Assembly: GCA_022818135.1 (NCBI GenBank)
Contig: JAFMSR010000016.1
Span: 2,060,237 to 2,124,236 of the forward strand
Origin: Saxidomus purpurata
Lineage: Eukaryota; Mollusca; Bivalvia; Venerida; Veneridae
DNA: 64,000 bases
Reading direction: 5' to 3'
Part shown: positions 37,111 to 48,384 of the stretch, piece after piece
Layout of the letters: each line of letters starts with the position of its first letter
Position numbering within the stretch: the stretch's first letter is position 1
Translations under genes and position numbers: made by a program
The notes under the pieces: model-generated
Database searches by the model: none
What the model was told of the DNA's origin: nothing
The model's input: only the letters and a program-made list of their open reading frames with translations

Positions 37111-38805
37111 TTCTAATGTTTTGTTCGATGTATTTATAGGTAAGCGCTCCATGAAGCCCACAGTACTGTACAACTTCCGGCCAGCATTACCGTAAATCGT
37201 ACACTTTTTGCGACACTCGCAAATATTATTATACATGTACTAAACACTATAATATAGAGTAGTCTTTTCGTGTTTCAAAAAATCCATTTAATCTTCCTAA
37301 GAATGCATTTGTTTGCTTCTTCAAGTAAAATGTTAAAAAAATTTGTTCATTAATCTAAACAAAGACGATTAAAGTGTGTTTCAACCAGAACCCTTTTACT
37401 TCTTAATTTGATATTTTTATATCGATACGCAATTTACTTCTTTTGTACACGATATTAAGCAATATTGGCAGAGAGAAGAAACTTGAAGTCTGTGAAGCTT
37501 CTTTAATATGAAGAAAACGTAATATTTTTTTTAAAAAATGCACGTTTGTATGGCGGATAACAGTAAATTGGTACCTTGATCACTTCGAATAATCGATCTA
37601 ACATAATTCTGCATAATAAAGCAACAACGCTAGTAATTTATTTTTACAAGAAACGTCAGAAAACGTCAGTAATGGCTCGTTACGTCACGCCAATCTTGTA
37701 TTTTACGTCAACGTTTCTCATGTGTTTCCACTTCAAAAAAGTTTCAGTGGCACGAAAAGAAGGACGGTGACCCCCCTTTTTTATTTGATAAAAATGCTTT
37801 AAATTGGTTTAAGATTCCATTGCGCCTTTAAAAAAAATCTCTCGGGCCGTTTTTTCGCAATTGACGCTAAATGCGTCAACTTTGCAGTTATTTTTGCTTT
37901 GAAAATTGTCGCCGCTACATTGTTCGTTCCACACTTTTTCATATTTTTGGCAAAATATTTAAGATATTTTCATTTTTTCAGATGGATAAATGATTCGACA
38001 TTGCATTTATGAAAGTTAGATCGTTTCGTTATCTACATAGACAGAGATATATCGAAAATAACACGACAAAAGTCAGTCACGGGGTTGTCATGCCAAATAT
38101 CTTAAATCTGCGTTGCCTTTTAAAAAAATGACCCGACTTCTGGGGGAAACCCGCCAGCTACCTTAAACAGGATGCACTGATCTTCGCTTAGGTGGGTGCA
38201 CGAAAGCCTACTAGTATATATCAAACAAAGTGTGAACTGCCTCCATCTCATCTTTAAACAGTATCAATATGCAGGATATTAACCTTCTGCGCTAAAATAG
38301 GGATTAACGGAACATTTATGGACTATTATCACCTGATGTCAAGGTAAATGACCTACACAAAAATGATTTTTGTAACATTCTTAATATTAGATGTAATTAT
38401 TTTACCAACTGTAGGTTGTATATTATATTCGATGGTTTATAGAAATATAACGATGGATTATATTCTGATAAACTCACTGTCCACTCGGTGAAAATTATCA
38501 GAATTTTCTACCCGGTTTAACGTCAAATGTAAACATAGCACAATGAATGCCGGAAACCATACGATGCTATGCTTTCTGATGACGTTTCTCGTAAAAATAT
38601 CACTTTTGGTGCCCACTCGGTGAAATTATAACGTTATATTACACCGAAACCAACAATTATCCTCTATATAAACCTTCAGCCACAAATTCTTAAATCCGTG
38701 AAATAATTCAGGACCTTTGTTTTTGTGAAATAAAGATCATGCAATATAAAGTTATTTACAGTATTCAGAAAATTATTAACAAACAATCCATATAAAATGC
38801 ATTTC

Positions 38806-39792
38806 AATACATGGATTTCCGTTAGGGCTATCGCCTTTGAATGTGTTGATCTAAAACGCAAAACTCGATAGTACGAGGATGAAAACGCGAAATAACGAGA
38901 CTACGACAACGAAAACGCGATAACAAGATGATGATAACGCGATAGTACGATAACGAAAACGCGAAAATACGATAGTACGATGATGATAATGCGATATACT
39001 ATCGTGTTTTCACCATCGTACTGTCGCGTTTTCACCATCGTAATATCGTACTTAGAATGTAGAGCCTCGTTTTTGGGACGTATCTCAACCCTCGGATGGG
39101 ATTTCCTTATCCACAATTCATGAACATGATAGATTCACTTTATACAAACTCATTTTGAGAGAGGCTATGCCTACAAGGAAATACTTGTTTTATTGAAATC
39201 GGATATGGGGTAGTTATAGCCCGAACGGATTTCAATAAAATTGTATTTCCTTGTAGGCATAGCCTCTCTCAAAATGAGTCTGTATAAACTCGTCCATTTG
39301 TACTATTATACTTGAACATCTTCTTTTTCTGAGCATGCACATGCGCACCGGAAGGCGATAGTACGCTAATGATAACATGACAGTACAATGATGATAATGC
39401 GACAGTACAATAATGATAACGCGACAGTACGATAATGATAACGCGACAGCACGATGATGATAAAGCGACAGAACGATAATGATAACGAGACAGAACGATA
39501 ATGATAACGTGACAGTACAATGATGATAACACGATAGTACGACAGTACGATATTATGATGGTGCAAACGCGACAGTACGATGGTGAAAACACGAAAGTAT
39601 TACGCATTATCATCATCGTACTATCGTATTTTAGCGTTTTCACTACCGTACTATCGCGTTATTATCATCGTGTTATCGCGTTTTCGTTATCGTAGTTTCG
39701 TGATTTTGCGTTTTCATCATCGTATTATCGAGAATTGCGTTTCAGATCTACACATTCAAAGGTGATGACCCTAACAGAATTTCGTATGTACT
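38806..39792. mobile_element. Foldback palindromic element with minisatellite arms
   Basis: The left outer arm (GTTAGGGCTATCGCCTTTGA...) is the inverse of the right outer arm (TCAAAGGTGATGACCCTAAC). The inner arms ACAAGGAAATACTTGTTTTA and AAAATTGTATTTCCTTGTAG meet around 39207. Between them both arms consist of degenerate short units such as GATAGTACGATGATGATAAC, expanded more in the right arm. Open frames rich in VLSRYHY come from these units. Confidence 0.88.
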
Positions 39793-39799
39793 CAATTCT

Positions 39800-40511
39800 A
39801 AGTTTTGTGTATGTTAAAGTATGATTAAAAGAATGTTTCTCGATTGTCTATTTCCACAATTACTAGAGATTTCTACACTATTCAGGAGAGAAGATGATAG
39901 ACATAAGATGCAAGATGAAATACAGTTCTCTAACCACAGCTCTCAATAGCCTAAACATTTTTTTTCTCCGAAAAAAGTTTAAGATAGCACAAGACGAAAC
40001 CTAGAATTTAATATTCTGAATGTTCATATGTTTATATATTTTCAAGATGTTTATACATTTAAGGAAAGGTCTTTGCAATCCCTAAACAACTCAAAACAAA
40101 AATAGTGCTCAGTTTTTCAAAAAGAAATTGGTTGCTTCATAAAATAAAATGTCTTACCCAATATCAACTTTGGAACAAGACTTACAGCCAGGAGAACCCC
40201 AAAGACAAAAAGTATTTACTAGTACTTGCTTGAGGGACAGTGTCACTGATTTTGTATAATCTATCTTCAAATGTATATCATTCTCTTATGAAAACATTGA
40301 AATATGTTGGCAACTGAAACAAAAACTTTGATCAGGCAGTACTTTTAAAGCCAGACTAAGATAGCAATATTACGCAACAAAACAATATTAACAAAACCCT
40401 AGCAGCATGAAACCAGAAGGCATTAGAACTATGCTATCACAAATATTCAGGAAAAGGTTGCACAGACAACCTTTTTCAAAGTGGTCATCCTTCATCGAGG
40501 GAATAACCTAC
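39800..40511. other. Receptor intron, nothing recognised
   Basis: Plain AT-rich sequence between the foldback element and the Ig exon at 40512. Confidence 0.45.
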
Positions 40512-40817
40512 ATTTCAAATTAAGACTTTCTTCGGTTCTTGCTGATGTTCCTAGAGTATTCGTGGCTTCACAGGAGACAGTATCACCATCATTGTCACGT
40601 GTAGGTGTCAAGGTTAATCTCCGTCTACGTATCATTCCACCATATTCTCCACTCTGGTCCGAGAGATTGGCTGTGCTCGATGTCACTTTGTTGTTTATTC
40701 TACATGTGATGTCAGATATCGGATTAGAACTTCCAGATGTACAAACTAATGACAGTGTATTCTGTCCATTGGCAATGATGTTGCTGTTTCCCGTTATTGT
40801 TGTAGTTAAAGGTTTGA
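40512..40817 (-). CDS. Receptor exon: Ig domain 5 (module A', core Trp replaced by Cys)
   Basis: The exon spans residues 507-607 with phase 1 at both ends (acceptor TTTCTAG, donor T|GTAGGT). It is a paralogue of the domain at 48076-48384 and keeps TSGSSNP and the second Cys in TVSCEATNT after a DNDGD turn. The position of the invariant Ig tryptophan reads TGT (Cys) in the motif SDITCRIN, where its twin has SDITWKN. The first Cys (LSLVC) is present, so the domain has an extra unpaired cysteine in the core. The reading frame is intact. Confidence 0.9.
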
Positions 40818-41224
40818 CTAGAAAAAGGCGCAAGCATACAGATATGAAATAGATAAAATATAAACACAATACTTATGTCCAATTTACCTATACTACTTAT
40901 GTTTTTAATGAACTTATCAACTTTTAAACATGAAACTTACTATCATAAAAACTTCACAATTTTAAATGAAAAAAGTGAAAAATGCAAAGCATGCATTTTT
41001 TACCATGCTAAAACTGCATTTTGACTGAAAATGGCGTAAACTCGGAACACACTTCCTCTACAAGGGTGAGTTTTAAATTACAAGCGTTCAAATACGGTAT
41101 CAATTTTGCTATTTTATAGAATGATTTTGTTGAGCTCGTACGATAGCATAAACAACTTATTATAACATTAATAAAATACAGTGATCAAAGATATGAAGAA
41201 GACATTCAGCTTAAACTAACATAC

Positions 41225-41494
41225 ATCTGATAGCTATTGAGATTTGCTCGTCATCCTCTGGGTTAATTCCATTGTTTGCCTTACATCTATATGTCCCATA
41301 ATGAGTCCTGTTGACTGGTGTTAAACTATAACTCAACATATTGTTGCTTGGTGTTTCCTGTGATTGTTGAATGTTGTCATGGTACCAGGCTATTGTGGCT
41401 AACGGTTTGCTGTCTACTTTACATGATAGGACTTCAGTTCCTCCCTCAGTTAATGTTGTCTGTTGTAGTCCATGTAAATCAACTAACGGTGCAT
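41225..41494 (-). CDS. Receptor exon: Ig domain 4 (module B)
   Basis: This compact Ig exon (270 bp, residues 417-505) has phase 1 at both ends, with acceptor CTGTTAG and donor T|GTATGT. Key residues are the first Cys in EVLSCKVDSKP, Trp in IAWYHD, and the second Cys in the classic GTYRCKANNGI signature. It is most similar to the exon at 34261-34536 (EGG../EGS.., SKP, GTYRC.A.NGI) and is therefore the first B of the A-B-A-B arrangement. The GTYRC signature gives a firm I-set/C2 assignment. Confidence 0.93.
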
Positions 41495-42119
41495 CTAACA
41501 GAATGTAAGATAGAAGAAAGGTTTTTAGTGTAACCAGGAGCATCAAACACTCTAGCTTAAAGAGAAAAGAGACCTTGCAAATCAAGTAGTGGTGAATATA
41601 ATTCAAACATGGAACAGATATGAAAAAGTAGACAAGAGAACAGACTGTCATTTAAGCACTTGACTGAGGGCTTAGCAGAAACCTAGAAGATAAAAAAATA
41701 CAGTATAGTGATTTCTTGCATTTATGAACTGCTCGTGACAATAGGAATAGTATACTCAATACAACCATGAATGATCATTAAATAATAAAGCATAGTTTCC
41801 TTTCTCATTTGCCAAATTCAAAATATTTTCCTATGTCAAATCTATCTGAAAAAGTATTTTATTTCAAAGGTTTGTGTTGTTTTTTTGACAAGCAATCGGA
41901 ACTCTTTAAAATTTGCCTATTTTTGAGATTGAATGATAATCTGATGACAGTTGGTCTAGAAAAAACCTCAATAGCAAACATTTAACAAAAGCACCAATAA
42001 TGTGATATCAAAATATTCAGGAAAAAAGCTATCAGACAAGATTAAACAAATTGTGGTTGAAACAAAATGGAAGAAGTTCAAAAAAATTTTTTTAAGTTTA
42101 CAGTAATATGTGTATTTGA

Positions 42120-43110
42120 AACATGAAGGCCAAGATGGCCCTATACAAAATGTACCGTTCACCTGGCTACCATTGGCTATAATATAAGGTCATCAATAGC
42201 AAAAAGGGTCAATTTTGACCTGGGGAACATGATTTGAACATTTTTAGATACATGCCAGAAATCTAAACTCTAGGCCTTGTGGTTTTAGAAATAAAGATTT
42301 TTAAAGTTTTTCCTATGTAAGCCTATGTAAAGTCAAGAGATCCCCGAACGCAGTCAATTTTGAGCCTGGACTAGGCAATGCAACATGCTAAATATCTAAG
42401 CTCCAGGCCTTGTAGTTTCAGAGAAGATCTTTAAAAATGTTTCAATGTAAGTCTATTTAAAAACAAGTGACCCTCGGGCAGGGTCAATTTTCAACAGGTA
42501 GTCATAATTTGAACAATCTTGGTAGAGGACCACTATGTTATGCCACATGCTAAATATTTAAGCTCTAGGCTTTGTGGTTTGAGAGAAGAAGATTTTTTAA
42601 GTTTTTCCTATATAAGCCTATGTCAAATCAAGAGATCCCCGAACGCAGTCAATTTTGAGCCTGGACTCATAGTTTGAATTATTTTAGTAGAGGTCCACTA
42701 GGCAATGCCACATGCTAAATATCTAAGCTCCAGGCTTTGTAGTTTCAGAGAAGATCTCTAAAAAATGTCCTATGTAAGTCTATTTAAAAACAAGTGACCC
42801 TCGGGCAGGGTCAATTTTCAACAGGTAGTCATTATTTGAACAATCTTGGTAGAGGACCACTAGGTTATGCCACATGCTAAATATTTAAGCTCTAGGCTTT
42901 GTGGTTTCAGAGAAGAAGATTTTTAAAGTTTTTCCTATATATACCTATGTAAAAACAAGTGACCCCCATGCGGGGTCAATTTTGACTCGGGGGTCATAAT
43001 TTGAACAATGTTAGTGGAAAGCCACTAGGCAATGCCACATGCCCAATATCTAAGCTCTAAGCCTTCCTGTTCTTGAGAAGAAGATTTGTAAAGTTTTTCC
43101 TTTCCGTTGG
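42120..43110. repeat. Tandem array with two-unit higher-order structure
   Basis: Units start near 42370, 42532, 42697, 42858 and 43022 (spacings 162, 165, 161, 164). Alternate units are more alike than neighbours: units 1 and 3 share CTAAGCTCCAGGC and AACGCAGTCAATTTTGAGCC, while units 2 and 4 share GTTATGCCACATGC. This implies a dimer of about 326 bp. Same family as 14.4-17.0 kb. Confidence 0.87.
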
Positions 43111-43119
43111 AATGGCAAA

Positions 43120-44023
43120 CAGAGTTCTGCATGGAATAGATTTATTTGAACAACTATGAAAGGGTTTCATGCAAGGAACATCCCTGCCAAGTCATCACTA
43201 TTGGCCTTGTGGTTTCTGAGGAGATGTTAAAAATGTTAACGGGCGTACGACGTACGAGGGACGCCGCACGGTGAGAGATCATAATAGGTCAGTCTGGCAC
43301 TTTGTGCCAGGTGAGCTAAAATGAAGATGACTGTCAACAAGGATCTAGTAAAGCTTACATTTAACACGTTATAAATAGTTTCGGTTTATGATTCTATTTG
43401 TTTAAAAGATTATTGATTAAACTTTATTTTAAGGGCGGAGGTGTCTTGTGTATTTTGAGTACTTTACTATACACCTTAATTAACCAGTAAGACTCACGGT
43501 AATTGGTATGACCTGTATAATAACACTTTTACCATTGAAAAATGAAAGAGAATGAGCAGAATATTTCTAATATGATTCAAATTATTTCAAATTTAAATAT
43601 TCTGATAAAAGAAGTTTAAAACAAAACTAGAGCTATCACTGGAAGTGATTAATACCCACGCTTATACCCTGGTCACTATGGCACTAGAGGATTCTAGTGT
43701 TCTGTAAAATACTGTTGTGTTCTATACGTCTGTAATACTATGTACGTCTGATAAGTACTGTAGTACTCCATAATATTATATAAAATTATTGTAATGTAGT
43801 TTATAGTACTACATGTATATTTAAAGATTTTTCTTATTTTGATAATAGCGGCCCTTTTTGTGCAATAGACCGGAACTACTGATTTGTTGTTTTTGAATGG
43901 ACAATGCATGTTATAGAGCAAGTTAGATGGTGACATTCCATCCATTGGTTCATGAGAAGACATGTTGTTTCTGAGCAATACTTGACTTTATAAGAGAAGA
44001 GACGGGATGGATGGATTAACGAG
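43120..44023. other. Receptor intron with repeat tail
   Basis: 43200-43320 holds the closing part of the repeat family above (GGGCGTACGACGTACGAGGG, GGTGAGCTAAAATG). The rest up to the SINE is AT-rich without recognisable genes. 43660-43990 has a GTACTG-rich low-complexity patch. Confidence 0.45.
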
Positions 44024-44037
44024 ACTGGACTAGACGG

Positions 44038-44191
44038 GGCCGCCGTGGCGCAGTGGTAGCGTGTTCGCCTCAGGATCGAAGTGCCCCGGGTTCGATCCCT
44101 ACTATAGCCATGTCGAAATGAGTCTCGGGAGCGATTAGTCTTAGTTGTAAGAACTTGTTTCGCAATCGAGAATAAATAAATTAGTATATAT
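44038..44191 (+). mobile_element. tRNA-derived SINE with near-perfect target duplication
   Basis: The head GGCCGCCGTGGCGCAGTGG with B box GGGTTCGATCCCTA leads to the tail TTGTAAGAACTTGTTTCGCA and AATAAATAAATTAGTATATA. Direct repeats ACTGGACTAGACGG (44024-44037) and ACTGGACTGGATGG (44192-44205) flank the copy. Tail sequence is shared with the SINE at 36247. Confidence 0.92.
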
Positions 44192-44446
44192 ACTGGACTG
44201 GATGGAACAGGACAATGTGTGATTCCTATACAGCCCCTACTTTACTACTTTTAACAAGTTTCAACATTGAATCCACAATAGACATAACAACGTTAACAGG
44301 AAAGATGATAACTGCAGCAACATAAAAAGTTTTATCAACACACAAGAAGACATTTACCTTGATTCTCTTCTCTTTGCATTATGTTTTACTAGATATATAT
44401 TGTAACAATGTGTAAATTCCTTAACTGAAGTTAATACGGAGCCGCC

Positions 44447-44502
44447 TTGGTGCAGTGGTGGCGCGTTCGCCTCAGGATTTGAGCGTCCCGGGTTTAAAAA
44501 CT
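44447..44502 (+). mobile_element. SINE head fragment
   Basis: GGAGCCGCCTTGGTGCAGTG and GCGTTCGCCTCAGGAT match the head of the SINE at 44038 but break off at the B box (GGGTTTAAAAAC). A separate B-box-like GGGTTCGATTCCTACTCGC lies on the minus strand at about 44622-44645. Confidence 0.7.
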
Positions 44503-44779
44503 TTTACTTTTAGGTATAAAGATATTTTTGAATAAAACATCAAACTCCTATACGTACGGTAAACGGTTGTGTGCCCAGTTTATAGCTGTTAGGTCCTTGG
44601 TAATATGTTAATGTCTAATTCTGCGAGTAGGAATCGAACCCGCGTCCATAATAGTAAACGCTACAAATCATAAACGCGCATGTTGTTATTTGTGATTTCT
44701 AATCCTGTTCCCATAATTACAGATTTCCGTGCAGCTAATTGAAATATGTTATGAAACAAAAGCTGTCCCTCGTAAGTTA

Positions 44780-45840
44780 CACATGCCGCCGAAAGAGGTG
44801 ACTCACAGTCTTTGTCCTCTCAATGTGCTCAATAATTGTGCTATGTAATTTTAAAACCCTTCCTTGCATGACAAAATTACCATGCATACAGTATCCCATT
44901 ACCTTTAAACACTAAATGTGATCTTGACCCTTGAGGTAGGGATATTGTTCTTGTGCACAACACATTGTCTTGATGTGCTAAACAATTGTGCCAAGTAATT
45001 TTACACAGATGTATGCATATATTCAGGATTCCATTAAGTTCAAACGCTAAGTGTGACCTTGACCTTTGATGTAGGAACGTGGCTCTTGCACGCGACACGT
45101 CGACTTGATGTGCAGAAAATGTGTGCCAAGTTATTTTTTAAATCGATCAATTAATAATAAAGTTACAGTCCAGACACAAATGCGTGCATATATACAGGAT
45201 TCCATTACCTTACAGTCTAAAATCAATCAATGCATAACTAAGTTAAAGTCCGGACACGAATGTGTGCATATATACAGTATATTATTACCTTCAAACTCTA
45301 AGTGTAGCCTTGACCTTTGAGAAAGGGGCGTGGGTCTAGCACGCGACACGGCGTCTTGGTGTGCTAGACAGTTATGCCAAGTTATTTTAAATTCCTTCAA
45401 TGCAAGACAAAGTTACAGTCCGGACACGAATATATAGAGGTTTCTATTACCTTCAAACTTTAAATGTGATCTTGACCTTTGAGGAAGGGGCGTGGGTCAT
45501 GCACGCGACACGTCGTCTTGATGTGCTAGACATTTGTGCCAAGATATTTTAAAATCCTTCAATGCAAGACAAAGTTACAGTCCGGTCACAAATCTGTGCA
45601 TATATAGAGGTTACCATTACCTTCAAACTCTAAGTGTGACCTTGACCTTTGAGGTAGGGATGTGGGTCTTGCACGCGACACACCGTCTTGATGTGGTTAA
45701 CATTTGTGCCAAGTTATTTCGAAAGCTTTCAATGCATGACAAAGTTACAGTCCGGACAATAAAAAAATGTAGCGGACGCACAGACGGACGGACAGATGGA
45801 CAGACGGACGGACATACGGTGCGATTTTAATATGCCATCC
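44780..45840. repeat. Tandem array, unit about 167 bp
   Basis: CTAAGTGTGACCTTGACCTT followed by TGAGGTAGGG recurs near 44907, 45048, 45297, 45463 and 45630, with GCACGCGACACGTCGTCTTG and AATGCATGACAAAGTTACAG words in each unit. It closes with GACGGACGGACAG-type units. The same family is at 49.4-50.2 kb. Confidence 0.85.
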
Positions 45841-48075
45841 TTCGGGGGCATAAAAAGTATGTCTAACGTGTTTCCTGAATGAATTAAAATAACCGCTTTT
45901 CAAATGCATGTATATAGAACATTTCGTGCCCAAACATTTCCTAACCACGGAGTGCGATTACCACTAAAATGTATCAATTAAATATTTGGAGTCTTAGTTA
46001 TGTCAAAAGGATAGACATTTCATATATGAACATTAATTATACTGATTATAAATCACATAATAAGGTTCCAAAGAAACGTGGAGCTGTTACTTTTTTGTGA
46101 AGTTTAACTTTTACTTTCACCTACAGTTTATGCAGTTTATGCAGATGCAATCACAACTGGGAAATTGTGTTTTGAAAAATAAGTCTTGTCATGCTAGCTG
46201 TAAGTAATTCTTCATATAATCCAGTGCAGATCATGAACAGTATTCAGTCAGTAAAAGATTTACCTTTCAACCTTTGAAACAATAAATGTTATCATCCAAG
46301 CTGGACAAGTCCGTTTTAGAAATTTAACAGCGTACATTTGTAAGTGTTGATGCTTCAATATAATGCAGACATTCAGAAATCAAATATTTATGAAGTACCT
46401 ATTCTTATAGTACACGAAAGGTTTTGCCACGACACATGAACAAAGGAACATGCGTATATTAGTTATGAAGATAGAAAATTGAAAGGTTTACGTACATTGT
46501 TAGTTATTCGTTATTCAAATGCAGTATTTCGACAGTTTGTGGCTTCTTTGTAAGAACGCATAAATATGCATGTATATGTATTGCTGTTCAAAATTACCTG
46601 TTGTCGGTATTTGTTTTAGATTATCATCAATGTTTCTTTGATGCGTTCAGTGAAATCATATTCTGGAAGCGATAAGAAAATCGTGGTGAGCAATGACTGT
46701 GTCACTCATACATTTCAAAGAGTCCAAGAACAAATCCTTTGTTCAGAAACATATTTCAACGGTAGTAAAACGAAGTCAAATCGCAGAAAAAAGACGTGTT
46801 GACGCACGCTATATAGAACCGCCAAGGAATGCGACCAGGAATTGTAGAAAGGCGTCAAGAAATGTTTATATATTGCTCGCATGTACAAATAATTCAACTA
46901 ATTATTTCTGTATTTCTGTACATTATTTAATTTTTCTTGGAATACTTATTTTATATACAATATTATGCTTAATAGAAGCGTCAATGATAGCGTTAAGAAA
47001 ACGGTCGTATAAACGCGCTTGTGTAAATGGGTTCTTAAAGTCAAACAAGAACTGAAAATAAAATTATAGTTCATACAACTTCTATACAGTCATGCATTAG
47101 TCTTAAAGAAAAAAAAAATATATGCGACGCGCGATATGTTATACCCCGTGTCTCTCCAAATGCCCTACGTGGCGTCTACATCCGTATGCCGCACAATGCA
47201 GCGTGGATTTTCTGCTCACGCGTAAAAAAACCTCACGCGCTAAAGAGCGGCAATAACTGTATCTGCCTGTGCGGTACTGTACTGTAATCTCGAGAACAAT
47301 TAATATCAGTTGTAAGATCTTGTTCCGCAATCGGAAATGTTAATTGATATAAATTAACTAGAGTAATAAGCCTGTAAATTCGAAGACGTGCTAATTTAAT
47401 TAATAGTTGGCGTCCACACTACTCCTTTCGGAAGTTGTCCAGAAAGAGCAAAGCACTTTTGAACATGTGTTTGCCGATTTCAAATATTGCATTTATATGA
47501 TTTATCAATGATCGCAATGGACTGGACTTACAAATGTACAGACAATGATTTTTCAAAATCTAGAAATAACAGTTTCATCTTATTTAGTATCTATCTTGTC
47601 ATAACGAATTTATCAAGAGCCATGTTGAAAAAATAATCCTTTTCCATCACATACTTTTCTGGTGTGAATTGATAGACATCGTGAGGAAGGTAAGAAGATA
47701 TAAACAGCTGACTGTTTGAATTTTGTTCTGAAAGTCACTGCAAAAGTACAAAAGTGCTTAACTTACTATGGAATAAAGAAGGTGAAACATACCAAACTTA
47801 CACCTTACCTATGATTATCTTTAAAATTGTTCACCTCAAAACATACTTTCTGTTCCACTGAGTGGTCAATTCTATTTAATCATTGATTATGATACAGCTG
47901 TTTTATGTCAACCGAATGTTAGCTTTCCTTCCTCTATACAACACAACTAATACTATCTCATATTTTAGTGACGTAGCCATGTAGTCATGCAATGTTAAAA
48001 TTAATGAGGGCTGATATATAAGTGAAGATAATTCAATAAAACTATCATAACAGGTTAAACATAAATAAAACTTAC
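45841..48075. other. Receptor intron with one SINE tail fragment
   Basis: At 47283-47345 the sequence AGTTGTAAGATCTTGTTCCG and CAATCGGAAATG is a diverged copy of the SINE tail seen at 36.4 and 44.15 kb. The plus-strand open frame at 46693-47055 (120 codons) is basic at its start and hydrophobic later but matches no family I recognise. I do not call it a gene. Confidence 0.5.
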
Positions 48076-48384
48076 ATCTTAAATTGAGTGTAGCTGTATC
48101 CGTGACTGGAGACTGTGATACAGTGTTTGATACTGAGCATGTGATGACATCACCATCCATATACCGTTTCGGTGTCAGCACTAGTTGTTGTGACCTCACA
48201 ACACCATTATTGACTCCTGTTGAAGTTGTGTATGGCCTACTGCTTGTAATTGTATCAGAGCCATTCTTCCACGTGATATCAGAGGCTGGGTTAGAGGATC
48301 CTGTTGTACATGTCAATGTTAATGTGGCAGTTCCTGTAGCAGTCATAACTTTGTTACCAGCTATACTTGTTGTAGAAGCTGGCA
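48076..48384 (-). CDS. Receptor exon: Ig domain 3 (module A)
   Basis: The exon encodes residues 314-415 with phase 1 at both ends (acceptor GTTTCAG, donor T|GTAAGT). The first Cys is in LTLTCTTGSSNP, the core Trp in SDITWKNG, and the second Cys in DVITCSVSNT after an MDGD turn. It is clearly similar to the domain at 40512-40817: both share the TGSSNP.SDIT block and the R..LTPxR strand. This makes it the first A of an apparent A-B-A-B duplication. Confidence 0.92.

Larger units (their letters stand above)
35057..38162. mobile_element. TTAA-flanked DNA element with inverted repeats of about 560-640 bp
   Basis: The left end GGTAGCTTGCGGGTTTTCCC and the right end (GGGAAACCCGCCAGCTACC) are inverse copies, immediately flanked by TTAA at 35053-35056 and 38163-38166. 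The arms run to about 35694 and from about 37608 and appear to be over 90% alike. The left arm has an extra block of about 85 bp (35135-35235, with GCGCCCCCTAGCGGGGAG). No transposase is visible in the 1.9 kb core. TTAA targeting is typical of piggyBac, Kolobok and Sola3 groups, and I cannot choose among them. Confidence 0.9.

Noticed and set aside
39269..39765. Open frames reading VLSRYHY-type repeats on both strands
   Set aside because: They derive from short minisatellite units in the arms of the foldback element and occur in several frames.
40481..40852. Plus-strand open frames overlapping Ig exons (also 48084-48407 and 2637-2852)
   Set aside because: They are antisense shadows of well-supported minus-strand Ig exons.
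29735..44191. tRNA-like sequences with A and B boxes
   Set aside because: They are followed by SINE bodies and tails and flanked by target duplications, so they are retroposed heads, not tRNA genes.
46693..47055. 120-codon plus-strand open frame with a hydrophobic stretch
   Set aside because: The hydrophobic part may be chance AT-rich sequence. No family recognised and no supporting context.
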